64,000 bases of DNA from Acidimicrobiaceae bacterium (GTDB lineage: Bacteria > Actinomycetota > Acidimicrobiia > Acidimicrobiales > RAAP-2). Shown piece by piece: positions 7,931 to 17,709 of the stretch; the stretch's first letter is position 1, and every line of letters begins with the position of its first letter. The translations under genes were made by a program, and so were the position numbers. Below the pieces are notes generated by a model, which saw only the letters and a list, made by a program, of their open reading frames with translations, had not been told where the DNA came from and searched no databases. Where the stretch lies: contig PLZF01000105.1 in the NCBI GenBank assembly GCA_003152015.1, forward strand, positions 51,618 through 115,617. Reading direction: 5' to 3'.

Positions 7931-9562
7931 CTACAGTTTCGGACGAGCCCGTTCGAGGATGGCGGAGGTGTCGACACCGGTCGGCAGGGTGCCGAAGGCA
8001 ACGCCCCAATCCCCACCGAGGCGGGACGCGCAATACGCGTCCGCCACTGCCGGATGGCCGAACCGCACCAAGAGGGTGCCCTGCAGCGCCATGGCCATCG
8101 ACTCGGCGATCGTGCGGGCCCGATGCTCCATGGCGTCGAGGTCACTGAGTTGGTGGCGCAATCGTCCAACCGCCGCGTCCAACCGGGAGTCGGCCCCACC
8201 GCCGGCGTCGAGCTCATCGAAGAAGACCTCCACCGACTCGGGCTGTTTGGCCATGGCCCGGAGGGTGTCGAGAGCGGCCACGTTGCCCGATCCCTCCCAC
8301 ACCGATAGCACCGGTGCCTCCCGGTAGAGCCGGGGCATGCCTGAGTCCTCGGAGTAACCGTTTCCGCCCAGGCACTCCATCGCTTCCGCGGCGTGGACGG
8401 GGCCACGTTTACAGACGTAGTACTTGCTCGAGGCCAAGCCGACCCGCCGGAACAGGGCTTCCCGTTCGTCACCCTGGCCGGCCCGATCGGTGGCGCCGGC
8501 CAGTCGCATGGCCACGGCAATCGCTGCCTCGGTTTCGATGGCCAGATCGGCCAGGACATTGCGCATCAACGGCTGGTCGATGAGGTACTTCCCGAAGGCC
8601 TTCCGATGGGTGGCGTGGTGGACCGCCTCGAACAGGCCGAGCTGCATCCCCGCGGCCGCCCCGATGGTGCAGTCGAGCCGGGTCATGTTGACCATCTCCA
8701 CGATGGTTCGTACGCCACGACCTTCGTCGCCGACCATCCAAGCTACGGCGTCGTCGTACTCGATCTCGGAGCTGGCGTTCGACTTGTTGCCGAGCTTCTC
8801 CTTCAGTCGTTGCACCTGCATGCCGTTCAGGGAGCCGTCGGGAAGCACCCTGGGCATAAGGAAGCACGAGAGCCCACCGGGGGCCTGGGCCAACACCAGA
8901 AACAGATCTGACATCGGAGCCGAGGTGAACCATTTGTGGCCGGTGATCCGGTAAGAGCCGTCCGCGGTGGGCTGGGCCCGAGTGGTGTTGGCCCGGACAT
9001 CGGAGCCGCCCTGTTTCTCCGTCATCGACATGCCGGCGATGAGCCCCCGTTTGGTGAGCGGCGGGCGCGACCCGAAGTCGTAGTCACGCGACGTGAGCAG
9101 GGGCTCGTACCGCGCGGAGAGCTCGGGATTGGCCCGTAGGGCCGGTACCACCGCATAGGTCATCGAGATGGGGCAACCGTGCCCGGCGTCGGTGGCCGTC
9201 CAGGCCAGAAACTTCGCCGCCCGGGACACATGGGCCCCTGGTCGCCCATCGCTCCAGGGACTGGCATGGAGCCCGAAGCCAACCGCGTGCTCCATCAGAT
9301 GGTGATAAGCGGCGTCGTACTCGACCTCGTCGATGCGATTGCCATAACGGTCGAAACTATGGAGTACCGGAGGATGTGCCTCGGCCAGGCGTCCCCACTC
9401 CTGGGCCTCGGCGCTACCGGCCAGACGGCCCACCGCGTGCAGCTCGTCTTCGGCCCATCCGGCCCCTTCGCGGTGGAGTGCCTCGAGAAGGGCCGGGCTG
9501 TCGGCGACGTCGAAATCGACAAGGGGTGGGGCCTGATTGGTAACGACATGGGTGTCAGGCAT
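7931..9562 (-). CDS. AidB-type acyl-CoA dehydrogenase
   Basis: This 543-aa flavoprotein is longer than standard acyl-CoA dehydrogenases and has the AidB layout. An N-terminal domain precedes GMSMTEKQGGSDVRANTT (FAD/substrate region) and GHKWFTSAPMSDLFLVLAQA. Then come MTRLDCTIGAAAGM, ECLGGNGYSEDSGMPRLYRE and SVWEGSGN, typical of AidB and related enzymes. AidB is tied to the adaptive response to alkylation in E. coli, but in actinobacteria such proteins are often plain acyl-CoA dehydrogenases. ATG at 9562 has a good ribosome site (GAAGGAG). Confidence 0.92.
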   Translation of the reverse strand: MPDTHVVTNQAPPLVDFDVADSPALLEALHREGAGWAEDELHAVGRLAGSAEAQEWGRLAEAHPPVLHSFDRYGNRIDEVEYDAAYHHLMEHAVGFGLHASPWSDGRPGAHVSRAAKFLAWTATDAGHGCPISMTYAVVPALRANPELSARYEPLLTSRDYDFGSRPPLTKRGLIAGMSMTEKQGGSDVRANTTRAQPTADGSYRITGHKWFTSAPMSDLFLVLAQAPGGLSCFLMPRVLPDGSLNGMQVQRLKEKLGNKSNASSEIEYDDAVAWMVGDEGRGVRTIVEMVNMTRLDCTIGAAAGMQLGLFEAVHHATHRKAFGKYLIDQPLMRNVLADLAIETEAAIAVAMRLAGATDRAGQGDEREALFRRVGLASSKYYVCKRGPVHAAEAMECLGGNGYSEDSGMPRLYREAPVLSVWEGSGNVAALDTLRAMAKQPESVEVFFDELDAGGGADSRLDAAVGRLRHQLSDLDAMEHRARTIAESMAMALQGTLLVRFGHPAVADAYCASRLGGDWGVAFGTLPTGVDTSAILERARPKL

Positions 9563-9602
9563 GGTGGCTCCTTCTTCGTCGGTGACGCTACAGGCCGGTC
9601 TA

Positions 9603-12176
9603 CTACGCCTGACTGTCGGCTTCCGGACGAACATCGGTGTCGGACCGGGTAACGACGAATCGTGCTCCATCCCCGCCCACCGTGACCGAATGACGTATGT
9701 CACGAGAGGATGCCCCGATGTGGATCTCGAAGTCACCCCGGTCGACCGACCACCGATTGCCGTCCACATCCCAATGCGCGAAGGCCCGGTCGTCGAGGGT
9801 GAAGTGGACGGTCGCCGTCTCCGCCGGGGCCAACTCCACCTTCTCGAATGCCTTGAGCTGCTTCGAGGGTTGCTCCTCGGGCCCGGACACCGAACGCACA
9901 TAGACCTGCACGACCTCGGAGGCTGCTCGGGCCCCCGTGTTGGTGACCGGCAACTCGACCTCTACGTTGGCGGACTCCCCCACTGTCACCTTCGGCCTGT
10001 CGTAGTGGAACGTGGTGTAGGACAGGCCGTGCCCGAAACAGAACAGCGGTTCGATACCGTAGGCATCGAAGTGGCGATAGCCCACCCGGGTGCCCTCGGC
10101 GTAGACGACCTTTCCGTCCTTGCCGGGATAGTGGCCAAAGGCCGGGGTGTCCTCCAGCCGGGCCGGGAAGGTGATGGGCAGCCGGCCCGACGGGCCGGTG
10201 TGGCCAAGGAGGTGATCAACCAGGGCCTCGGCCCCCTCTTCGCCCGGGTACCAGAGCATCATGTTGGCGCGCACGGTGCCCACCCATGGCATGGCGATGG
10301 GAGAGCCGGCATTGACGATGACGACAGTGTTGGAGTTGGCGGCCGCCACCCGCTCCACCAACTCGACCTGGTCACCGGGAAGATCGAGATCGTCACGGTC
10401 GAAGCCCTCGGACTCCCCGTCACTGTTGGACCCGACGATGACCACCGCCACCTCGGCGGAGGCGGCCGCCGCCACCGCGCGTTCCATGGCGTCGCCCGGC
10501 AAACCGGGAAGGGCACCGATCCGAAGCCCGGCACCGGGCAGTCCCATCGAAGAGAGCTCGAAGCGGAGTTGGTAGTGCCGGTCAGCGATGAGCTCAAACT
10601 CCCGCTCGACCGTGGTGCTGCCGAAGCCCATAAATGACGTCCCCGGAGATGGATCCCAATTGTCCACCACCAGCTGATCGTCGATGAACAGCCGGCTACG
10701 CCCGGCACTTTCGAGGGAGAACCGCCACGGGCCGGACTGGCTGGCGTGAAACCCTGCCGACCCTCGAGCGGAGAAACGCTCCCCGGCAAGGCCGGGCACC
10801 GGATCGCCCAACCACAAGAAACGACCGCGATAACCGGATTGGGTGGCCACGGGAGCCCCAGCCAGGTCCTGGCCTTGGAAGAATTGGACCCGAAAACCCG
10901 GGGCTCCATCCTCGGTCGGATCGAACCGGCGCGGGTCGATGGTCGGGCAGGTGGCATGTATCCGACACCCCGGTTCGTAGACCACCTCCACGGTGTCTCC
11001 GAGCCGGGAGCGGAGGGCATCGAGGGGGGACGCCACCCGGTGCGGGTTCACGGTGGCGCTGCCTCCACCGCTGAACTCGAGGACGTCGGCCGCCGGGCCG
11101 ATGAGGGCGATGCGGCTCAGTTTGGTGGCGTCGAAGGGGAGGATCCCGTCGTTGGTCAGCAACACCGCCGATTCGGCCGCCGCCCGGTTGGCGATGCGGC
11201 GTCGTCCCGGATCGTCCTCGCTACGCTCGGGCACATCGTCGATCCCCCGGGCGAACGTGTCGGTGCGGACCATGAGCCGCAAGATTCGACGGACTGACTC
11301 GTCCAGGACTCCGCCATCCAGTTCGCCACCTCGGACGGCGGCAGCAAGTTTGTCGCCCAGCCACCTCGGCGGCCCCGGCATCTCGATGTCGAGCCCGGCC
11401 GTGGCTGCCGGCACGGTGCTGTGAGCACCGAACCAGTCCGATACCACCACACCGTCGAAGGCCCATTCCTCCTTGAGGATCCGACCGAGCAGCTCAGGGC
11501 TCTCCGCGGCATAGGTGCCGTTCACCCGGTTATAGGCCGACATCACCGCCCACACGCCGGCTTCTTTGACCGCAGCTTCGAACGCTTGGAGATGGATCTC
11601 CCGCAGGGCGCGCTGATCGACTTCGGCACTGATCGTCATCCGCTCGAACTCCTGGTCGTTGCAGGCAAAGTGCTTGATACAACTCCCGACTCCGTGTCGC
11701 TGCACGCCCCGTACATAGGCAACCGCGAGACGACTGGTGAGAAATGGGTCCTCGGAGTACGACTCGAAGGTCCGACCGGCCAGAGGAGTCCGCGGGATAC
11801 ATACGGTGGGGCCGAGAAGTAGGTGCACCCCCTTGGTGACAGCCTCCGCGGCCAGGACCTCACCCACCTGTTCGATCAGGTCCGGGTTCCAGGTGGCGCC
11901 GAGAGCACTGCCACACGGGAGCGACAGCGATCGGTCGATGAATCGGGCTCCCCTCACCCCTGAGGGTCCATCGGACATATTGAGACGCCCGATCCCGAGG
12001 CGGGCGATGGGCGGGAGGTGCCACAAGTCGTGACCGCCGGTGAGCGATGCCTTCTCTTCGAGGGTCAGCTGGTCCAGAAGGGAATCGATGTGAGCCTCGT
12101 CGGCGCTTGCCCCGGTTACGGTCACGTTCGCATCTCGATTCGCCACTCCATGCTCTTCTCTTCTCGTCCCTGACAT
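9603..12176 (-). CDS. GH3 beta-glycosidase with PA14 insert
   Basis: This glycoside hydrolase family 3 enzyme removes sugars from beta-glycosides. The catalytic nucleophile is D247 in VVVSDWFG; KHF (about 168-170) and ESYSEDP mark the (beta/alpha)8 domain. The alpha/beta sandwich follows, with a PA14 carbohydrate-binding insert at about 425-560, then GSNSDGESEGFDRDDLDLPG and a fibronectin-III-like end. There is no signal peptide, so it is probably intracellular and acts on imported or internal glycosides. The start is uncertain: ATG 12176 or GTG 12146 (which has a purine-rich site upstream). It is transcribed away from the wax synthase gene. Confidence 0.93.
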   Translation of the reverse strand: MSGTRREEHGVANRDANVTVTGASADEAHIDSLLDQLTLEEKASLTGGHDLWHLPPIARLGIGRLNMSDGPSGVRGARFIDRSLSLPCGSALGATWNPDLIEQVGEVLAAEAVTKGVHLLLGPTVCIPRTPLAGRTFESYSEDPFLTSRLAVAYVRGVQRHGVGSCIKHFACNDQEFERMTISAEVDQRALREIHLQAFEAAVKEAGVWAVMSAYNRVNGTYAAESPELLGRILKEEWAFDGVVVSDWFGAHSTVPAATAGLDIEMPGPPRWLGDKLAAAVRGGELDGGVLDESVRRILRLMVRTDTFARGIDDVPERSEDDPGRRRIANRAAAESAVLLTNDGILPFDATKLSRIALIGPAADVLEFSGGGSATVNPHRVASPLDALRSRLGDTVEVVYEPGCRIHATCPTIDPRRFDPTEDGAPGFRVQFFQGQDLAGAPVATQSGYRGRFLWLGDPVPGLAGERFSARGSAGFHASQSGPWRFSLESAGRSRLFIDDQLVVDNWDPSPGTSFMGFGSTTVEREFELIADRHYQLRFELSSMGLPGAGLRIGALPGLPGDAMERAVAAAASAEVAVVIVGSNSDGESEGFDRDDLDLPGDQVELVERVAAANSNTVVIVNAGSPIAMPWVGTVRANMMLWYPGEEGAEALVDHLLGHTGPSGRLPITFPARLEDTPAFGHYPGKDGKVVYAEGTRVGYRHFDAYGIEPLFCFGHGLSYTTFHYDRPKVTVGESANVEVELPVTNTGARAASEVVQVYVRSVSGPEEQPSKQLKAFEKVELAPAETATVHFTLDDRAFAHWDVDGNRWSVDRGDFEIHIGASSRDIRHSVTVGGDGARFVVTRSDTDVRPEADSQA

Positions 12177-12302
12177 CAGGTGCCGCTCGGACGGGCCGAA
12201 GCCGGCACACCCGCTGGAGATTAGACGGGACAAACGACAGCTACCAGGTGGTACGTTCGGATGCCACGTACCGCGCCGAATGCCTTTCCATGGGGGGTAG
12301 CT

Positions 12303-13700
12303 ATGGATGTCGAACGGATGAGCCCGCTGGATGCGTCCTTCCTCCACATCGAAGATGACGTGAGTCATATGCATATTGCCTCAATCGGAATTTTCGAGGG
12401 CCCGGAACCGCCGTTCAACGCCATCGTGGCCATGATCGACAGCAAGCTTCCCCTCGTCCCCCGCTACCACCAGGTCGTCAGAAAGGTTCCCTTGGAGCTC
12501 GGGCGACCGGTATGGGTGGACGATCCCCACTTCAAGATCGAGTACCACATCCGGCACACCGCGTTGCCCACGCCCGGTGGAGAGGCCGAGCTGCAGAAAA
12601 TGGTCGAACGGGTGATGTCCCAAGCGCTCGACCGGGCGAGGCCACTGTGGGAGATCTGGGTGGTCGAAGGGCTCGAGAACGGCCAGTGGGCGATGATTTT
12701 CAAAGTCCACCACGCCATGGTCGACGGAGTATCGGGCACCGACCTGTTAGCGGCAATCATGGACATTTCACCCGAGCATTCGGACTCCGAGCCGCAACCT
12801 TGGCGGCCGAGGCCGTCGCCATCGGGGGGCCAACTGGTGGCGGAAACGATGATGCGGCTGATGCGGAGTCCTTACGAGCAGGTTCGGGCACTACGAGCCA
12901 CCGCCCGGGTACCTCGCCAGGCGATGCGTCAAGTCGGAGAAGTGGTCAAAGGCCTGTCCGCCATGTCCGGCCTGGTTCGGTCCACACCGGTTTCGAGCCT
13001 CAACGGGCCCCTGGGACCCCATCGTCGGTACGCCTGGGCGTCGAGCTCGGTAGCGGACGTGAAGGCGGTGCGAAAAGCCCATGGCGGAACGTTCAATGAC
13101 GTCGTATTGGCGGCCATCACCCACGGGTTCCGGGAGCTCCTTCTCTCTCGCGGCGAGGAGGTGGACCGGGTGGTGCGCACCTTGGTCCCGGTGTCCGTGC
13201 GGCCGCGGGATGCCAGTGGCAAAGCCGTTGGCGATGGCACCCTTCACAACAAAGTGTCAGCCATGTTCGCCGAGCTTCCGGTTGGGATTGCCGATCCGGT
13301 CGAGCGTCTCCACGCCATCACCTTGCAGATGGAAGGCCTCAAGGACTCGAAACAGGCGGTGGCGGCCGAGGCGCTCACCTCCATGTCGGGCTTCGCCCCG
13401 CCCATGTTGCTGGCCCTCGGAATGCGCCTGGCCACCCGGTTGCCCCAGCGGAACGTGAATACCGTGACCACCAATGTGCCGGGCCCCCAAATCCCGCTGT
13501 ACATGCAAGGCCGGAGAATGCTCGAGGCCTATCCCTACGTCCCTCTGGCCGGTCAAGTCCGGTTGGGCGTGGCCATCTTCTCCTACGACGGACAGGTGAA
13601 TCTCGGAATCACCGGCGATTACGACACCACCGCCGATATCGACGTTTTGAGCCGCGGTTTCGAAGAGGGGATGAAGGCGTTACTAAAAACCAACGACTGA
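12303..13700 (+). CDS. wax ester synthase/diacylglycerol acyltransferase (WS/DGAT)
   Basis: The enzyme esterifies acyl-CoA with fatty alcohols or diacylglycerol to make storage lipids. The active-site motif HHAMVDG is at residues 136-142, and the family C-terminal blocks NVPGPQIPLYMQGRRM and PLAGQVRLGVAIFSYDGQV are present. The length of 465 aa is typical. ATG at 12303 follows a GGGGGGT ribosome site. It opens a forward cluster with a patatin and an alpha/beta hydrolase, so storage and release of neutral lipid may be controlled together. Confidence 0.93.
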   Translation: MDVERMSPLDASFLHIEDDVSHMHIASIGIFEGPEPPFNAIVAMIDSKLPLVPRYHQVVRKVPLELGRPVWVDDPHFKIEYHIRHTALPTPGGEAELQKMVERVMSQALDRARPLWEIWVVEGLENGQWAMIFKVHHAMVDGVSGTDLLAAIMDISPEHSDSEPQPWRPRPSPSGGQLVAETMMRLMRSPYEQVRALRATARVPRQAMRQVGEVVKGLSAMSGLVRSTPVSSLNGPLGPHRRYAWASSSVADVKAVRKAHGGTFNDVVLAAITHGFRELLLSRGEEVDRVVRTLVPVSVRPRDASGKAVGDGTLHNKVSAMFAELPVGIADPVERLHAITLQMEGLKDSKQAVAAEALTSMSGFAPPMLLALGMRLATRLPQRNVNTVTTNVPGPQIPLYMQGRRMLEAYPYVPLAGQVRLGVAIFSYDGQVNLGITGDYDTTADIDVLSRGFEEGMKALLKTND

Positions 13701-13743
13701 TCGTCGATCAACGCGGCCAGCGAAAGTTGTCAGGAGTTATACG

Positions 13744-14793
13744 GTGACCAGCGTTGGTTTGGTGCTCGGCGCCGGTGGCGTGGTGGGACAGGCGTATCAC
13801 GCCGGCGTGCTGGCAGCGTTGGAAACTGAGCTCGGATGGGACCCCCGCACCGCCAACGTGATTGTTGGCTCGTCGGCCGGGGCGGTCACCGGTACCGCGC
13901 TGCGCATGGGCATTGCCGGTTCGGACCTGGCCGCGGTAGCCGCCGGGACGCCGCTGTCGCCTGAGGGTGCACAGTTGATGGAGCAGATTCTCCCTGACGC
14001 CTCCGATCTGCCGCCGATGCCGGCAGGGTCATGGCTCCGCCCCTGGCGACCACCATCGACCGCCCTCCTGGCCCGCTTCGGTCGGCGCCCGTGGGCCTTC
14101 CGGCCCGGCGTGGCTGCCATGACCCTCATCCCCGCCGGTAAGGTCGATCTCAGACAACGCGGGGATTCACTCCACAAGATGGTCGGCGACCAGTGGCCCG
14201 ACCGGTTGTGGATCTGCGCGGTTCGGCGCACTGATGGTGTGCGGGTCGTGTTCGGGAGGCCGGGGTCTCCGCCGGCCTCCTTGGCTTCGGCAGTATTGGC
14301 CTCGTGCTCCATCCCGGGCTACTTCGTTCCTATCGCCATCGGTGGCGTCGAGTATTTCGACGGCGGAGTCCACTCCCCCACCAACGCCGACGTACTCCGA
14401 TACCACCAGCTCGACCTGGTCATCGTCATATCTCCCATGTCGGCGGTTCATCCTCGGGGCAGTGCTCCCGATGGACTCCTCCGATGGTCGGCGCACCGAC
14501 GTCTCGAACGCGAGAGCCGCATACTGCAAAGCCGGGGGACCACGGTCATCCGATTCGAACCGAGCGCGGAGTCCCTCGATGTGATGGGCCTGAGGCCGAT
14601 GGCCAACGACCGCTCCGATCGGGTAGGGGCGGCGGCCTACCGGGAGACACTTCGACGGATGGAGTTCACCCATCTCGGCAAACGACTCGGAGTGAATAAG
14701 GCCGGGTCGCAGCCACCTACTTTCGGCCCGGGCCCGGATTCGCCAGGAGAGGTCGGCATCAGTGTCCGAACGGGATCAGTTGCGCATGAATGA
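13744..14793 (+). CDS. patatin-like phospholipase/lipase
   Basis: Patatins are Ser-Asp dyad acyl hydrolases. The oxyanion motif LGAGGVVGQAYH is at residues 8-19, the nucleophile S44 lies in GSSAG, and the Asp is in YFDGGVHSP. GTG at 13744 has an AGGAG site with 7-nt spacing. A 5-bp-arm palindrome, TGATC-GTC-GATCA, overlaps the upstream stop. The protein probably acts on membrane or storage lipids made by the neighbouring acyltransferase. Confidence 0.88.
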   Translation: MTSVGLVLGAGGVVGQAYHAGVLAALETELGWDPRTANVIVGSSAGAVTGTALRMGIAGSDLAAVAAGTPLSPEGAQLMEQILPDASDLPPMPAGSWLRPWRPPSTALLARFGRRPWAFRPGVAAMTLIPAGKVDLRQRGDSLHKMVGDQWPDRLWICAVRRTDGVRVVFGRPGSPPASLASAVLASCSIPGYFVPIAIGGVEYFDGGVHSPTNADVLRYHQLDLVIVISPMSAVHPRGSAPDGLLRWSAHRRLERESRILQSRGTTVIRFEPSAESLDVMGLRPMANDRSDRVGAAAYRETLRRMEFTHLGKRLGVNKAGSQPPTFGPGPDSPGEVGISVRTGSVAHE

Positions 14794-14846
14794 TGAAGAA
14801 GTGTCGTACATGCTCCTCGACGACCTCGACGCCATGAGGAGCTGAC

Positions 14847-15947
14847 ATGGTCCCCCAATTCATTTCGGCTCCTTCTCCCACCATGGCCCGGGCGGGAGCC
14901 GGTGGGAATCCCTGTCAAGGCCTGTGGTACGCCCCCGACACCAAGCCCAAGGTGGCGTTCATCGCCACTCACTATGACATCGACTTCTCCGAGCATTACC
15001 TGGCCGAGTACCTGGCCACCCGCGGGTACGGGTTCCTGGGGTGGAACACCCGCTTCCGGGGCATGGGCTCCTACTTCACACTCGAGCAAGCCGTCGTCGA
15101 CATCGGGGTGGGTGTGCGCTGGCTCCGGGAGGTTGCCGGCATCGACACCGTCGTCCTCCTGGGGAACTCCGGCGGGGCTTCCTTGATGGCCGCCTACCAG
15201 AGCCAGGCGATTGAGCCCACCATCTCCCCCACCCGGGGATCGCGCCTTCCCGATGAGACGTTGACACTTCCGGCTGCCGATCTGTTCGTGTCGCTGAACG
15301 CGCACCTCGGCCGGCCAGATGTCCTCACCACCTGGCTCGACCCTTCGGTGACCGACGAGGCCGACCCGTTGTCGGTCGATCCGGACCTCGACATGTGCAG
15401 TCCCGAACACACCGTTCCCTTTGAAGAGGGGTTCGTCACCCGGTATCGCCGGGCACAGAAGGAGCGGAATCACCGGATCACAGAGTGGTGCATTGGAGAG
15501 CTCGACCGAATGTCCGCCGGGGGTGCCTATGACCGGGTGTTCAACGTGTTCCGCACCTGGGCCGACCTCCGCTTCCTCGATCTCAGCATCGATCCCTCGG
15601 ACCGGGAGGTGGGCTGCTACTTCGGCGACCCCAAGGTGGCCAACTACCTACCGTTCGGGCTGGCGACCACCAACACCCTGCGGGCCTGGCTCTCGATGTG
15701 GAGTCTTTCGGAGTCTCAATGCCGGGCGCAGCCCCACCTGGCCCGTATCTCGCAACCGTCGCTGGTCATCCAATCCAGCGACGACCAGGGGTGCTACCCG
15801 TCCGACGCACGATCCATCTTCGGCGCCGTCGGCGCCGAGGACAAGACAATCAAGATGATCAGGGGAGACCACTACTTGCAGCGCCCGGTAACCGCCCGGG
15901 ACGAAACCGCCGATATCATCTCGGCATGGGTGGAAACCCGCACGTGA
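14847..15947 (+). CDS. alpha/beta hydrolase
   Basis: The fold is indicated by a nucleophile elbow GNSGG with S108 after VVLL, a candidate late Asp in SSDDQGCYPSDA, and His in GDHYLQRP near the end. The length of 366 aa is at the long end for the family. There is no signal peptide. It lies 53 bp after the patatin gene and overlaps the next gene by a GTGA stop-start. The substrate is unknown; an ester or thioester of lipid origin is likely from context. Confidence 0.82.
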   Translation: MVPQFISAPSPTMARAGAGGNPCQGLWYAPDTKPKVAFIATHYDIDFSEHYLAEYLATRGYGFLGWNTRFRGMGSYFTLEQAVVDIGVGVRWLREVAGIDTVVLLGNSGGASLMAAYQSQAIEPTISPTRGSRLPDETLTLPAADLFVSLNAHLGRPDVLTTWLDPSVTDEADPLSVDPDLDMCSPEHTVPFEEGFVTRYRRAQKERNHRITEWCIGELDRMSAGGAYDRVFNVFRTWADLRFLDLSIDPSDREVGCYFGDPKVANYLPFGLATTNTLRAWLSMWSLSESQCRAQPHLARISQPSLVIQSSDDQGCYPSDARSIFGAVGAEDKTIKMIRGDHYLQRPVTARDETADIISAWVETRT

Positions 15948-16870
15948 GCCGTCCCTACGATCGAGCCGAGTCGAAGAGGGTGGCGATCACCGGTTCGTCC
16001 GGTCTCATCGGTACGGCTCTCACCGCGTCGTTGCGGGCCGACGGTCACCAGGTGGTGAGGATGCTGCGCCAAGGTGCCCACTCCGACGGCTCCGCCCTGC
16101 ATTGGGACCCGGCCAACGGTGAGATCGATGCCGGCGGTCTCGAGGGGATCGACGCGGTGATCCACCTGGCCGGAGCCGGCATCGGCGATCAACGATGGAC
16201 TGATGACCGCAAGAAGGAGATCCTCGACAGCCGGGTGCTCTCCACCTCGCTGCTGGCAAGGACGCTCGCCTCGATGAAGGCACCGCCCAAGGTACTGCTC
16301 TCGGGATCGGCCATCGGCCTGTACGGCGACCGCGGCGACGAGGTGTGCACCGAGAGCACCGCGGCCGGTGCCGGCTTCCTCCCCGATGTGTGCAGGGCCT
16401 GGGAAGCAGCCACCCGGCCGGCAGAAGCGGCCGGCATCAGGGTGGTCCACCTACGAACCGGCCTGGTGCAATCCGTCGATGGCGGCATGATGAAGAAGTC
16501 ACTGCCCCTTTTCAAACTCGGCCTCGGCGGGAGGTTCGGCGATGGTCGACAGTGGTGGAGTTGGATCTCCATCGCCGATGAAGTCGACGCCATCCGCTTT
16601 CTGCTCGATGCCGAAGTGGCGGGCCCGGTCAACCTCACCGCCCCCGAACCGGTGACCAACAGCGATTACACCAAAATCCTCGGTCGGGTACTCAGACGCC
16701 CGACGCTCCTCCCCATACCCTCGATCGGCCCCAGAATCCTCTTGGGCACCGAAGCGGCGCTGGCACTGATCTTCGAAGGTCAGCGGGTCCTACCCACTGT
16801 GCTCGAACAGGCCGGCTACACCTTCACTCACCGCACCCTCGAGTCGGCTCTGCGGGACATCCTCGCTTAG
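15944..16870 (+). CDS. TIGR01777-type NAD(P)-binding epimerase-family protein
   Basis: This SDR-superfamily protein has an N-terminal GSSGLIG nucleotide-binding loop and the family motifs VIHLAGAGIGDQRW, SGSAIGLYGDRGDE, LRTGLV, WWSWISIAD and PVNLTAPEPV. Those blocks define the YfcH/TIGR01777 group, whose reaction is not well established. GTG at 15944 overlaps the previous stop (GTGA). The 3' end overlaps the convergent cyclase gene by 4 nt. Confidence 0.88.
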   Translation: MSRPYDRAESKRVAITGSSGLIGTALTASLRADGHQVVRMLRQGAHSDGSALHWDPANGEIDAGGLEGIDAVIHLAGAGIGDQRWTDDRKKEILDSRVLSTSLLARTLASMKAPPKVLLSGSAIGLYGDRGDEVCTESTAAGAGFLPDVCRAWEAATRPAEAAGIRVVHLRTGLVQSVDGGMMKKSLPLFKLGLGGRFGDGRQWWSWISIADEVDAIRFLLDAEVAGPVNLTAPEPVTNSDYTKILGRVLRRPTLLPIPSIGPRILLGTEAALALIFEGQRVLPTVLEQAGYTFTHRTLESALRDILA

Positions 16871-17700
16871 GCAGGTGCCCGGGGGTCATTGGCGGGCACT
16901 GCCACTTCGGTCACCGTGCAGATGCCGACCCTCTCCGAGACGCCCTTGAGGCGCCGGCTCTTCACTTTGCCAAAACACAGTGCCGGAACGTCGCCGACCT
17001 GGGCGGCCACCTCGGCGCTCACCACCACCTGTCCCCCTCCGGCCGTCTCGGTGACCCGGGCAGCCACATTCACAACGTGACCCATCACGTCCCCCGCGCT
17101 GACCATGGCTTCGCCGACATGGACGCCGGCCCGAAGCCGGAGCGGGGCCGGAGCCGTCTCCAGTAACTCGAGGGCGGCGTGCACCCCGGCCTCCGCGTCG
17201 GGAAACGTGCACAACAGCCCGTCGCCCAGGGTCTTCAGGATCTTTCCCGACCACTGTCGCACCACCGGCCTCGCCAGGCGGCGGTGCTCCTCGATGAGGC
17301 CCACTGCAGCGGCATCGCCGTGTGTATCGGTGAAGGCGGTGAAACCCTCGAGATCGGTGAACACCACCGTCAGCAGTTTGGGGGTGTTGGCATCGGTGGT
17401 GCCGTGGGTGGCCAGAAGCTGGACGGCATTGAGCCCGAGGCTGGCCAGCCGGGACGGCCGTTGCTCGACGGCCATCTCGAGAAAGCGTTCGACGATGTCG
17501 ACAGGAGTACTGGTGGAGATGGGACCCTCACCGGGGCGATCGAGCCATCGCCGGTCCACGATCCCCATTTCGAGAGCGCGAGCGGCTTCGACGGGATCGC
17601 TCCGGATGAGGTCGGCCGCCTTTCGGGCTAGCACCCGACGCAAGGCGTCCAACGTATTTGCCCCCGCAGATCGAGCTCGCTCGCTTCGGCCCGGTTCCAC
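16867..17700 (-). CDS. class III adenylate/guanylate cyclase
   Basis: The protein would make a cyclic nucleotide from a nucleoside triphosphate. The catalytic domain fills residues 108-270. Metal-binding D116 is in VFTDLEGFT and D160 in TLGDGLLCTF; GHVVNVAARV carries the transition-state Asn and Arg. Lys in KILKTLGDG is at the substrate-specifying position. The first 100 residues are helical without membrane segments, resembling short N-terminal regions of mycobacterial soluble cyclases. It is convergent with the upstream cluster. Confidence 0.9.
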   Translation of the reverse strand: MEPGRSERARSAGANTLDALRRVLARKAADLIRSDPVEAARALEMGIVDRRWLDRPGEGPISTSTPVDIVERFLEMAVEQRPSRLASLGLNAVQLLATHGTTDANTPKLLTVVFTDLEGFTAFTDTHGDAAAVGLIEEHRRLARPVVRQWSGKILKTLGDGLLCTFPDAEAGVHAALELLETAPAPLRLRAGVHVGEAMVSAGDVMGHVVNVAARVTETAGGGQVVVSAEVAAQVGDVPALCFGKVKSRRLKGVSERVGICTVTEVAVPANDPRAPA

Positions 17701-17709
17701 GACGAGAAC

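Noticed and set aside
13698..13710. TGATC-GTC-GATCA palindrome as a terminator
   Set aside because: The stem is short and AT-containing, no T-run follows, and it overlaps a stop codon just upstream of the next gene in the same cluster.
14786..14845. 19-residue frame between the patatin and alpha/beta hydrolase genes
   Set aside because: It begins inside the patatin stop region and ends just before the next ribosome site. It could be a coupling leader, but is too short to support without conservation data.
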